The translations under genes were made by a program, and so were the position numbers. A stretch of DNA of 64,000 bases. Source: Pinus tabuliformis (Eukaryota; Streptophyta; Pinopsida; Pinales; Pinaceae). Positions 23,223-33,734 of the stretch are shown here, piece after piece. The notes below the pieces were generated by a model. The model saw nothing but the letters and a program-made list of their open reading frames with translations. It was not told the DNA's origin and searched no databases. Each line of letters opens with the position of its first letter. The stretch's first letter is position 1. The DNA lies in NCBI GenBank assembly GCA_031772625.1, contig CM062808.1, forward strand, positions 478,451,655-478,515,654, in the 5' to 3' direction.

Positions 23223-23476
23223 ACGACTCTCGTTTTGAAAATTTTCAAGGTAAATTAAGAACAAGGTGGCTAGGACCTTATGAAGTAGATACTGTTTTTC
23301 CAAAGGGAACAATCAGACTCCTAACCATTGATGATTCTATAACACCATTATTAGTAAATGGGTATCGACTTCGTTTGTATAAACAACCTATTTCTAAAGA
23401 GGATTTCAAAGCTACTTGCATGGCAGACATACACTATGCCTTTTTGGGGGAACCGGCTATCCCTCAATGCACTTAA
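23165..23476 (+). pseudogene. Integrase C-terminal tail fused to gag by an internal deletion
   Basis: Frame +2 reads EKHKQFQKGNWALLYDSRF, KLRTRWLGPYEVD and LLVNGYRLRLYKQPIS. This aligns closely with the host element's integrase C-terminus (KEKQFQEGDWALFYDSRY, KLRTRWMGPY, MLVNGHRLKVYKKPLS). The rest of pol is absent. The junction lies between about 23170 and 23190, with gag in one frame and integrase in the next, consistent with a deletion of several kilobases. Confidence 0.88.
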
Positions 23477-23679
23477 TTTCCTGTTTATGTATTTATTTTT
23501 AGATTAGATTTCTTAACTAATAATCCCTGTCAAGGGTTTCCATGTTACAATTAATTATTTTGCAGATCTTAGCTTTGGATGGTGGCTGAAAAGAAAAATT
23601 CCAATATAGGAAGAATTAATCTGCAGATTGGAAAGCATTTCCATGTCATTCCAGATCATAATTCATTCCCTCTACCATT

Positions 23680-23815
23680 TCCCATTGCCGAAACACCATT
23701 TCCCGTTGCTGAAACACCATTTCCCGCTACTGAAACACCATTTCCCGTTGCTGAAACACCATTTCCCGCTGCTGAAACACCATTTCCTGTTGCGGAAACA
23801 CCAAATTCCACTACT
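23680..23815 (+). repeat. 21-bp minisatellite, about six units
   Basis: The unit is GCTGAAACACCATTTCCCGTT with small variation, alternating GTT/GCT at the end. The 21-bp period would encode a PFPVAET heptad in frame +2 (ORF 23579-23818), so it may be short coding sequence or an untranslated repeat between integrase and the third reading frame. Confidence 0.85.
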
Positions 23816-23988
23816 TAAACACCAATCTTTTCCATTTTCCTAAAAACCATCAATTTCCCCATTTTTTCTCCCGAGAATGAACTATTACTTCGGTAGAAAC
23901 ATATCATTCTTTATTCAAGGGAATCAGCCATTTATCCTGTAATAATGTACCTTCACTACTACCTCTTGTGAATAATAAAAACCTCGTG

Positions 23989-23996
23989 TATAAAAA
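23989..23996 (+). promoter_or_regulatory. Candidate internal TATA box upstream of the third reading frame
   Basis: TATAAAAA lies about 390 bp before the ATG at 24382. A polypurine-like CAGTTGGGGGGG (24189-24200) lies between them. An internal promoter or splice would be needed to express a separate downstream protein. This is suggestive only. Confidence 0.3.
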
Positions 23997-24381
23997 CCCT
24001 CACACCTTACAAACCCTTTCTATAATGATCATTGACCTATTAAGGATGAGATAACACTTTTCGGCGCAACAACCAAAGGTAATTGTAAAGGTATGCATGT
24101 TTAAGTGTGAATATTAAATTGTAGTTAATGAGGACATAATTGACATGACCGCCAAAAGCGTCGTACCGCCAACCATATCATTCAGCCGCAGTTGGGGGGG
24201 ATTACCAAAATATTGTAATCATTACATAACACGCCGATCACCGCCATCTCTATTCCTCGTAGTTGTGTCTAATCCACCTCATCTATACCTTATCACGTCA
24301 TAATTTCATTTGCAACGTTCTGCTCTGTTTCGACCTCAGCAACTCGGCTCTGCACTTTGTATTCTGCCTAAAACAGTAACT

Positions 24382-26110
24382 ATGGGAGGAGATGTTGTTA
24401 GACATGAACTGGGCTCGACGGAATTACTGGAACTCTACCCAGACGCATACCAAATATTTCTACAAGCAGGATGGGTGGACTATTTCAGAAGACTTCCGGA
24501 TTTTGATTTACAGTAGGTTCTGGAATTTGCATGCAATTTGAGGTAGGGGTAATCTACTGTCCAAGGGATGCGAATCCCAGTAACAGACGAAGACATAGTG
24601 CATGTTTTGGGGCTTCCAACCAATGGTATTCACTAGTTCAGCAGGAAGCATCTCATTCTCAATGCACAGTAAGATTTCCTATTACCTGGGGAGCAGGTGG
24701 AAACCAAAGGCAGGGGGGTTGCACTTCGATCACTACCACCACCATGGCCAAAGGTTGCAGAATTCGTTAAGCATTAATTCACTTGCGAGGACCGTTATCA
24801 GGTAGTCTACCAACACGACTTTTTTTATTAAATCATTTGCAGCACGGTCGTCTAATAAATATGCCCTATTATCTCCTTGGATGTCTAAAAAATATGGCAC
24901 ACTATACCGTGAATGCAAGGCACCAACTCCTCTGCCTCACGCACCATTGTTTGGTCCAACTCCTAATAAATAGAGGCTTCGCCCTGCACAATCCACCTCC
25001 CCTCAATAACCCTCCCCAGCAAGCTGAGGAAAATCCTCAGCAAAATGAAGAAAATTCCCAGCAAGCTGCTGAAACTCAGCAACCAGCAGCAGAAACACCC
25101 CAATTGAGCACTGAAAATCTGCAGCAGTCCTCACCCCCTGATGAAGCCGAACCATCCACCCCCATAGTTCATATCCCTACCGATGATTCAGACGATGATA
25201 CCCTCATCACTTTCCTTAAGAGGAAAAAGCAACAGAAAGCTGCAACCCCACTAAAAAGAAGAACCAGGGCCTCAGTTAAGGAAGCCACTATTTCTGATGA
25301 TTCCCCTACCCTGAGTAAAAGTCCTCGCAAGAGGAAAACTACTGTCTCTCCTGATTCCCTACCTCGGCAACGAACAAGGTTGTTTTCAGCAACTGAGGCC
25401 ATTATCCCAAATTTCCCTCCTATCATTTTAAATCCCCGTATCCCACATAGCCCTGAACCTTCAACTCCTTCACCCTCAGATGCCGAAATACAGAGTGTTC
25501 ACGACTTTGTGACATCATTTTTCTCAACAGAGGCAGCTGCTCCACAAGAACCATCTGCCGATACATTCAAACTAGACATCCAAGATGATATAGGGCATGT
25601 GGCTGTTACACAAGAACCAACCACTGACCCAATAGGTGCCACACAAGAACCACCTGTTGGGGAACAAAAAGACGATATAGGGCATGTAGCTATTTACACA
25701 AGAACCAGCCACTGACCCAACAGGTTCCACACAAGAACCACCTGTTGGGGAGCAAAAGGAATATGCCCTAGGTAAGGCTGATACACAAACTGACCCAACA
25801 GGTGATACACAAGAACCACCTGTTGAGGATGCAAATGATGAAGTTAATGCTGAACAACAATTCTCTTCTCCATTGGAATCTGCAACTATAGAAGCCCCGG
25901 TTACTTTAGTCTCCCTGTAGGAAGAAAATGAGTTTTTTAAATCAGAAATTAAGGCCTATCAGAAAAAGTTAATAATGGCTAGGGAAGCCTATAAAAAGGA
26001 ACTCAATCTGTACATGTTAGCTAAGGTAGCATCTCAAGCTGAAAAGAGTGTAGAGAAAGAGCAATACAGTGAATACATGTGCAGTGAATGTGGGGATATC
26101 TATACTCAAG
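24382..26110 (+). pseudogene. Third reading frame of the nested element, N-terminal domain and linker
   Basis: The ATG at 24382 opens MGGDVVRHELGSTELLELYP. The N-terminal domain, read across stops and frameshifts, has YQIFLQAGWVDYFRRLPDF, GMRIPVTDEDIVHVLGLPT and QHDFFLLNHL blocks that parallel the host element's 17743-18471 protein. From about 24960 to 25715 the frame is open and encodes a glutamine/proline/serine-rich linker with basic clusters (FLKRKKQQK, KSPRKRK). Near 25586-25790 a roughly 97-bp segment (GATATAGGGCATGT...) is duplicated and a base is gained, shifting the frame. The following part resembles a coiled coil (EENEFFKSEIKAYQKK). Confidence 0.62.
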
Positions 26111-26119
26111 CTATAAGAT

Positions 26120-27377
26120 AATTGCAGTCCCATTGACTGGAGCCATGCCTGTTATATTCAAAAAGGAACACCCTGTTGCTACATAAGAACCAGCAGGGTC
26201 TTCAAGAATTTTAGAGGAAGAAACAGAACCACCCCGGCCTACCCAAGTTATTGATGAACAGAAACCAGAACCAAAATCTTTTACAACTGTGCATACACAA
26301 ACTGAACCTCCCTGTGTCAGCAATGCTCATGCACAGACTTCCAGTTTTCAAGAACTAAGTAACACATGGAAGGCAGAATACGAGCTCTCCCAAGGAAAGG
26401 CATTTCAGCAACAAAATTCATTATGGCTTAACTATGCCTATAGAAATTGGGAAGCAATTGAACAGTCTCATGCACAACACAAGGAGAATAAGCAATTAAA
26501 AGCCAGACTGTCCCTTATCTTCGATTTGGTCCAGGGGTTACTTGCTACAAGAAAGCCTTCTTTTAACTATTCTATATTCTTGAGAGAACGTTTAACGTTC
26601 CTCCAATTAAAAGCAATCAAGGATGGAAGACCCCACCAGGTCTCTACACCACAACAATTTATTGAGACTTTTGCAGAAGCACCAAATAATGACCAGAACT
26701 TGCTGTGTGAACTCTATCTTCACAATGAGGCTATTCCTGAAGATAGAAAGATTAATTTACTTCCTATTTGTGGTGATATCCAAATAAGAGCTTTTATTTC
26801 CTTTTTGGCCAACTAGCTTACTTGGCAAAATGCTTTTATGTCTACAGCACGCAATGAGGAGAACTGTCTTCTCTGGATTCGTCCGGAACCGTAGAATGCA
26901 ACCATCTTCATTATGGAACATCAACGAGTTCTATGAGAACCAGGGATGACCGATCATATTAGGAATCTGCAAGCATCAGTCTTGGAAGACTGTCAACATT
27001 ATGTCAAAACTAAAGGACCTCTGGCTATAAAATCAAATGATTTATTCTGGGAACACTGTCCCAAAGAAAGACGGGAATATCATCCTTACAATCCCCTCAA
27101 TCTTAAGGAAGCAATCTCACGTATACCTGATTATGTAAAATGCATTAGACAATGTGCTGAATGGTGGATTGGTTACCATTTTCATTTCCCTCTCTTATGT
27201 CTTCCTGGAGAACAATACAAGGCTCAATTTACATTGACTAAAAAGGAAGAGTTGGTAGCATGGAAGAAACTTCAGAATGTCCAAGGGTTCAGAGACATGG
27301 TTGACAACACCTTCTACACTTACTGCATAAGCAATTTACACTGTTCATCCCAGTATTCTGACTCCGATTCAGAGTAG
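26120..27377 (+). pseudogene. Third reading frame of the nested element, C-terminal domains
   Basis: Two open stretches (26289-26816 and 26946-27377) belong together after stops. The first has a coiled-coil-like region (WLNYAYRNWEAIEQSHAQH), an FIETFAEAPNN block, and the LLCELYLHNEAI and GDIQIRAFISF motifs shared with the host element. The second has KGPLAIKSNDLFWEHCPKE, a tryptophan-rich CAEWWIGYHFHFPL segment, and an acidic SDSDSE end at the stop 27375-27377. It occupies the env-like position of Athila elements, but I see no convincing signal peptide or membrane anchor, so an envelope role is not supported. Function unknown. Confidence 0.65.
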
Positions 27378-27404
27378 ACGTTGCATGCGGACATGCAACA
27401 TTTT

Positions 27405-27416
27405 CAGTTGGGGGGA
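27405..27416 (+). promoter_or_regulatory. Polypurine tract of the nested Athila-like element
   Basis: CAGTTGGGGGGA directly precedes the 3' LTR at 27417. A near-identical tract at 24189-24201 is discussed as a possible central copy. Confidence 0.8.
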
Positions 27417-28662
27417 TGTTAGGATCCCATATTGTCTATTTTTGACCTTATATTTTGTCATTATATTACCCTCTTCAACCCTTAGTTGAATGCCTTTGCT
27501 AGTTTTTTGGCTTAATCACTCCAAAAGGTATATAGTAATTCTCCTCATTGCTATATGTTTAATTATTCAACACGTAATCATGCTATCTTTATAATTGATC
27601 CTTGAAGATTGATTAAGTTGCTGAACAATTATTGAAACTGCCTAACTGGCAGGACTACATTTTGCAGTTGCTGAAACAGCGGAAACAATGCAAATCGTGA
27701 AGCTGAAACAACAAGAACAGCATGAACCTCGAAGCTGAAACAGCAAGAACAACATACAAACTTCGAGGAACATTTGAGATTTGCGTAACAAATCTGCATC
27801 GGCAAAGGAGTCTGACCGATTACTATATTGGTCGTAATGATCATGATCCACATGACTGTAATAATATTCTGTTAACGAGAACTAACTTTCCTATTTTTCG
27901 TACAAAGGGTTGACCAGAATGTATAATGAAAATATTTTGTAATAGATGTCTCCTCTATAAAGAGGAGACATCTACATTAGAGGGAGATATAGAGAAAGAG
28001 GGAACAAGCTAGAACACAGAAATTGTAGTGAAGAGATGAAACTGAATCTTTTTTGTAATGTGGTTTATTGACAGATGAATAAAATTTTGTTCTGAGTATT
28101 TTATCTTAGTTTCCGTGTTCTGGGGAATCTTTTGAGAAGGACAGGGCCCACCTTCATCACAAGATTCACCCATCTTCTTTCTGTCGTGTGTCGTGTGTGT
28201 GATTTCTGTTTATATCTTATTCTTGAGTACTGCTTCTAATGATATTTTACTTTTGCTGAAACTCTGTTTTCCTTTTAACTGATTGATGTTGTATATGAGT
28301 GCCTCACCGGTGATTAGGATTTACAGAGTGTATTGGTGAACTGGACAACAGAGGCAGGTGCTAAAAGTCCTTACTCTAAGGATAGGGTCCTGATCCTTTG
28401 TTGCAGAACAACCATCACTCTCTTTTGCAGATTTGTTTTCTTTAAGTTATCTACTCTTATTCCATTCATGCAATAGGCTGTAACTGCTGTAACACAGGGT
28501 AGGGGTTTAATAGATAGTAGACTGTTTATACTACAACTTTTAATACTATTAAGATTGAGTACATACAGTACGTAGTCACCTTTGGAAAAATCAGACTTTC
28601 CCGGTTTGATAATTTATGTGGCACTCGACTGTTTTATTAATAAACAATTAAAGTGACCAACA
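27417..28662 (+). repeat. 3' LTR of the nested Athila-like element
   Basis: 1,246 bp, pairs with 20884-22139, including the inverted repeat around TATAAA at 27943-27974. GATGT follows at 28663-28667. Confidence 0.93.
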
Positions 28663-29155
28663 GATGTGTGAGCAGGTCTTCAATCAAATTAGAAGTAAAC
28701 TGACTACCTTGATCTGTGACCAATTCTCTTGGATACTCGAACTTGTAGTATATGTTCTCTCTCAAAAATTCAGCTACTTTTTCCTCTGTCATTGCTTTGA
28801 TTGCTTTCGTCTCTACCAAATTTGTTAGGTAATTGGTGCACACAATGATGTATTGCTTCTGCTTTGAAGGAGGGCTGATAGGCCCCACAAAGTCCATGCC
28901 CCACTTCTCAAATGGCTCAATGGTTACTTGAGGTTGCATGGGCATGTCATCCTTTGGAGTAGGTTTCCCCATCCTCTGACACCGATCACACTGGCTGGTA
29001 TATCTCCTCACATCCTGATGAAGAGTGGGCCAATAGTAGCCTGCTTGCAGTATCTTGAAGGTGGTTTCTTTTCCTGCAAAATGACCTCCACAAGGCCCAT
29101 CATGACAGGTCAGGAGGATGTCAAAGAATTCCTCCTCCCTGACGCATCTTCTCAA
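28663..29155 (-). pseudogene. Athila-like integrase, N-terminal part and first catalytic residues
   Basis: The minus-strand frame shows the HHCC zinc-binding region (HDGPCGGHFAGKETTFKIL, CDRCQRMGK), the first catalytic aspartate in WGMDFVGPI and the second in LVTDQGSQFTS. It is cut at 28663 by the nested element, and the protein resumes at 20883. It is read in one frame with the RNase H region upstream after stops. Confidence 0.92.
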
Positions 29156-29194
29156 GATCTGATCTGGTCCAAGTTTGAAGAGATTGCCCCCAAT

Positions 29195-30040
29195 CTAGGT
29201 GAAAGGGGCGCTTTTCCTCACTATCTTACTCTTCTCTTTTGAGGACAGATGTGGAAGAAATTGCGCTGAAACCAAGTAGTTTGCTATATCAACAAACCAT
29301 GGAGATAGTACTGAGATAGCAAACAGGTGTTCATCTGGGATTTGGTCATCCATTATTCCTTCTTCACTTGCAGGCAAATTTACTCTAGACAAAAAGTCAA
29401 CAACAACATTTTCTTTACTAGGCTTATCAATAATGGTCAAATCAAACTGTTGTAGTAAAAGAAACCATTTAATAATGTGAGCATTCACATCTGGTTTGTT
29501 CATTAAATATCTAATTTCAGCATGATTAGTGTGCACAAAATTTTGATAGCCTATGATATAATGTCTAAATTTGTTTAAGGAATGCACAATAGCTAGGAGT
29601 TCCTTCTCGGTCACTGTATAGTTTAACTCTACCTTTGACAAGTTTTTGCTTATAAGGTATATGGCACAAGGCAAATTTTCATCAATTTGTCCCAACGCTG
29701 ATCCTATTGCTTTGTTCGAGGCATTTGTGTGAATGTGGAAAGGTAGGGCCCAGTTCGGGCCTCTCAAAATTAGGGCAGTCACGAGTTTGCTCTTCAAGGT
29801 ATCTAGGGCTTCTTGATAGTTTTCTGACCATATAAACTTGACATCTTTACCTAAAAGGCCAAACAAAGGAGAGGCTAGCTTGCTGAAATCTTTAATGAAT
29901 CTCCAGTAATATGCTGCTAAGCCTAGGAGACTTCTGACATCTCTCACCTTTTGATGAGGTGGGACTCTTTGGATGACGGCAATTTTGTTGGGGTCCACCT
30001 GGAGTCCTTGTTGAGATACTGCATGACCTCACATGGTCCT
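29195..30040 (-). pseudogene. Athila-like RNase H and connection domain
   Basis: After the stop near 30027 the frame reads VDPNKIAVIQ and the LLGLAAYYWRFI block that follows reverse transcriptase in Gypsy elements. RNase H then follows, with FHIHTNASNKAIG (asparagine replaces the usual catalytic aspartate), VTEKELLAIV, and HTNHAEIRYLM. A DFLSR motif marks the end. The mutated first catalytic residue is a further sign of decay. Confidence 0.88.
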
Positions 30041-30753
30041 TTCAGTCATAAAAAATTCACATTTTTCTGAACTGAGGGACAGGTTCATTTGAATACATTT
30101 GTCTAGAACTTTTTCTAGATTAGATAAATCTTCTTGAAAGTCAGATCCATAAGGAGTAAAGTCATCCATGTATATCTCTACTGCATCATGAACTAATTCA
30201 GAAAATATACTCATTACCGCTCTTTGGAAAGTGGCTAGAGCGTTACACAAACCAAAAGGAGGGACCCGGTATGCAAAGGTACCCCAAGGACAAGTGAAAG
30301 TGGTATTATCTTGGTCTTCTGGGCTGATATGAATCTGATTATACCCGCTAAACCCATCTAGGAAAGAGAAAAACTTTTTCCCTGCCAGACCATCTAACAC
30401 TTGATCTATGAAAGGTAAAGGAAAATGGTCCTTTTTAGTGGCTTTTTTCAATTCCTGATAGTCGGCACAGATTCTCCACTTACCATCTTTCTTTCACACT
30501 AGCACCAAAGGAGAGACCCATTCATTGTTAGAGATGGGATAGATGAATCCTGCATCAAGCAATTTCTGTAGTTCTTCCTTAACAATATCTTTAAGTGCTA
30601 GATTCATCCTCCTTTGAGGCTGCCTGACTAGCTTGCAATCCTCCTTGATGTATATATGATGAGTACATACTGAAGGGTGCACTCCCTTCATCTCCTTATA
30701 ACTCCAGGTGAAGGCATCTAGGTGTTTTCTCAGCAAGCTACACAGTTCCTTCT
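30029..30753 (-). pseudogene. Athila-like reverse transcriptase
   Basis: Minus-strand frames 30736-30494 and 30451-30029 are joined by a stop (VLV*KKDGKWRICADY). Motifs in order are QRRMNLALKDIVKEEL, the KKATKKDHFPLPFIDQVLD fingers, FFSFLDGFSGYNQI, FAYRVPPFGLCNA and the catalytic IYMDDF, which is intact. The usual length and motif order of a Gypsy-type reverse transcriptase are retained, with two internal stops. Confidence 0.93.
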
Positions 30754-30754
30754 C

Positions 30755-31820
30755 CTAGGAAGTGGATAGGGATGGATTGATTTTCAAGGTTCTTTTTGGG
30801 TTGAACTCTATATTCTTAACACGGAGAGAGGTGGAGTCGACTGCACAGAGATCATTTGAGGGGTTGTTTTGGGTTTCTCTTACTATGTTCTCTAATGGTG
30901 ATACACTGGGAGGTGGATTCTGAATCAGATTTTCAATCATATCATCCTCATCTGGTGGTTTCCCTCCCATGGCAATTTCTAATGCACAAAGTGGTGTAGA
31001 GTAGACTTCATCCTCATCTTCCTCCTCCAACCAGAGAGGTAGATCATGCTCTAGTAAGGGTTGGGCGAGAGGATATAGGATTAACTGCTTGGACATATGC
31101 CCACTCTTTATGGTCATGTTCCCAGCTCGACAGCTGATGTAGGCATCAACGGTAGCCAACCAAGGTCTTCCCAGAATGAGAGGATACCCAGTGAGCTTTG
31201 CCTTTGGCTGGAGAACTAAGAAATCAACAGGATACTCCCAAGAATCAGTGGAGACCATCACATCTTCCATAATCCCCTCAGGGGTCACGGTGGAGCAGTC
31301 TGAAAGCTATAGCATGGTCGTGGTATTCCTCAAGGAGACCTGGAGGTTGAGTTTGAGCATTGTGTCCCTTGTCATCACATTAATGGCAGCTCCTAGATCA
31401 ATCAAGGTGTGTGGGATCATGGTGCCATTGATGTGGACATTGACTACTGGGCTTCCAGGGTCCAGATATTTTGGACAGATTACCTGCCCCAACATCAGGT
31501 CGGACAGTTGCCCTATGACATTGATGGTTGGGGCATCTCTCTTACGCCTTCTTATATGCCTAAAGCACTTCTCTTTGATCAACCTATTATAGATAGGCAC
31601 ATCTTTTATGGTTTGGAGAATTGGTATCTTCACACATAAATGTTTCAATTCTCCCAGGAGTTCAGTTTCTTCTGGGGCAGGCTGGATTGTTGCGGATAGT
31701 CTCTCAGGAAAGGGTGGAATTACTTTTGGTTCACTTTCCTCTTTATCTTTCTCAACCTCCCTGGGTGGAGGCTGGCTATCTAGGGGAACTTTCCCAGATC
31801 GTAGGTTAATTTCCTAAATC
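30755..31820 (-). pseudogene. Athila-like protease region and gag-pol linker
   Basis: Frame 31648-31307 contains the retropepsin-like segment with TLIDLGAAINVM, in which the usual D-S/T-G-A reads D-L-G-A. After a stop, 31288-30755 continues in the same fold with YPLILGRPWLATVDA, the second conserved protease block, and then an acidic linker (WLEEEDEDEVY). The linker leads into reverse transcriptase through a stop at 30753-30755. Order and content match Athila-type pol. Confidence 0.88.
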
Positions 31821-33459
31821 TCCACAGCATAAGTTGGACGTGGTGGTTCCCCACTATACACTTGTTGAGCATGTCTGTTATTCAGGTCTGGATTTGGTTG
31901 GGTAGGCATCTGGGGTTGCTTTGGTGGAGCAGGAGGTAACGGTTGTGGTTGGGCAGGTGGTGGAGGCAAAAGATTGGGATGAGAGTTGTACTGGGGCCTC
32001 CACCCCTAATGAGATGCATTCCATTGAGGCTGCGGTGGAGCATAGGATTGAAATGAATGGGTGGCTAGTTAGGCATGATATGGAGATGTGAAGGACCAAG
32101 GAGGAGGTGTGGACTAGGAAGGATGAGCAGGGGGGCCCCAAGAAGGTATGGAAGTGACTTGGTTGGGGTTGTAGTATGCCTGAGATGTCCCTTGCATCCC
32201 CTGCTGATATGGTCTAGGTCCATGCGGCCTCCTTTGGTTTATGTAATAGAGTTGTTCAGTGACTCCCTCAACCCCTTGATATATAGCTTTAAGTCCAGGC
32301 AAGGAAGGGCACTTGTCTATGAATGATTTTCCTCATAGAATGAACAAACTTCTATAGTGCTCAATGGGCATTCATCCCTAGGATGCCTCCTGGTGCATCT
32401 AGGGTAAAAAATGGCCAAAGCCCTCTCTGCTTCCTCTTGTTTCCTTTTGATATGTAAGATATCCATTTGCATGGAAAGAGTTTGCAGCATCTCACTCTTG
32501 AAGTCTTCCAGCATGTTTCCAATTTCTCCTTTAATGGATGAGCTAGAGGAAGAGGTACTGGCTATGGGTTGACTCCCCCTACCTTTCTTTCTAGCTGCTC
32601 TAGAATGGTTTCTAAAAATAGTCTTTATGTCCTCATAGGATAGTTGGTAGATGCCTCCCTCAGCTAGTAGATGGAGGGTGTCTAAAAGATCTTCTCGAAT
32701 TCCCCTGAGCAGGACTAGCTTCAGAGACTCAGGGTCAAGTGTACACTCAACCCTTTTGTAACTGAGCTGGAACCTCTCTTCATAGTCCTCCAGGGACTCA
32801 TCACTGCCTATGGTCATTCGAAAAATTTCTTCTTTAGTATCTTTTGACCTACAATAGTCTCGATACTTGTTGTTAAAGGCTTGCTGCATCCAAGCCCAAG
32901 TTGTGATACTATTGCCAGGTAATCCCATGAACCAGCACAATGTTGCATCCTTGAGAGTAGAAGGGAACAATTTCAACTTTTGCTCATCTTTTGCATAGTT
33001 ATAGGTTCAACAGATAACAACAAACTGAAACAAAAAGGTGTTAGGATATTTTGTAGTTAGACCATGGAAATGAGGTAGGGTGGAAGGGCTTATATTCTTC
33101 ATTTTGGTGTCCCCATTGGTCTCCCAAATGGGAAAGTTACCCTCTATTATCTCTCCATTCCCCCTAGCATTTCTTTGTTTAGCCATTGGCCCCAAAGGAA
33201 TGGTTTCTTCGTCTTCTTCCCCTATAGGTTCTTCAAATATGTCTGGTTTTTCACCTAAGGGTTCTTCTTGATTGCAACCACCGAAGAAGAGAGAAGGTTG
33301 GTTGTGTGAAGCAGTGGGGGTGTTGGGCAAATTTTTTCCTGAGTTACCTCTATTCCTACGAGGCAAGAAAGGAAATATTTTTGGTTGGTTTTTGCTTCTT
33401 TTTTCCCCACACTGATAGTACTTGCAAAACTGAAATTGATTGAACAAAACAAATTGCAA
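31821..33459 (-). pseudogene. Athila-like gag with zinc-knuckle region
   Basis: Two long segments (33459-33007 and 32976-32317) are in the same frame, separated by stop codons. The first has a basic/acidic N-terminus and FHGLTTKYPNTFLFQF. The second has LKLFPSTLKDATLCWFM, ITTWAWMQQAFNNKYRDY, SLEDYEERFQLSYKRV and a coiled-coil-like KRKQEEAERAL stretch before cysteine/histidine motifs (CTRRHPRDECP and VCSFYEENHS) that correspond to the degenerate knuckles of Athila gag. Downstream sequence to 31821 is proline/glutamine-rich and interrupted. The 5' end lies near 33459 but the true start is uncertain. Confidence 0.88.
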
Positions 33460-33714
33460 CTAGCTGAAATGAACTTGCTAAAATGAAATTTGTAGAATTG
33501 AAGAGGAAAGCAAGGAAATGCAGGACTTGAAGGAAAAGAATGACTAGTCTACTCTTGCTGAAATGAAATTTTCAAAATTGAAAAGGAAAGCAAGGAAATC
33601 CAGAACTGAGGGAAAAGAAAGGACTAGTCTACTTTTGCTGAAATAATCTATTAGCATATGTTGCAAGAAGAAAATAGAAGAAAATAGTAATCATAGAATA
33701 CTATGACGCTTCCT

Positions 33715-33732
33715 TGGCAACGACACCAAAAA
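33715..33732 (-). promoter_or_regulatory. Mutated primer-binding site of the Athila-like element
   Basis: The minus strand next to the 5' LTR reads TTGGTGTCGTTGCCAAGGAA. It differs from the intact site at 22143 only by C-to-T and G-to-A changes, so it was the same tRNA-Asp type. Confidence 0.8.
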
Positions 33733-33734
33733 TA

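Larger units (their letters stand above)
20884..28662 (+). mobile_element. Pol-deleted Athila-like LTR element nested in integrase
   Basis: LTRs are 20884-22139 and 27417-28662, starting TGTTAGGATC and ending GACCAACA, with a perfect 5-bp duplication GATGT (20879-20883 and 28663-28667). The primer site at 22143 is intact. The interior holds gag, then directly the C-terminal tail of integrase, a 21-bp repeat, and a third reading frame. Protease, reverse transcriptase, RNase H and most of integrase are missing, so the element was non-autonomous if this form was the one that moved. Orientation is opposite to the host element. The two LTRs differ by scattered substitutions and small indels. Confidence 0.93.

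Noticed and set aside
24382..27377. Third reading frame as a retroviral-type envelope gene
   Set aside because: It is in the env position, but no credible signal peptide, membrane anchor or cleavage site was seen; basic clusters and coiled coils fit an internal protein better.
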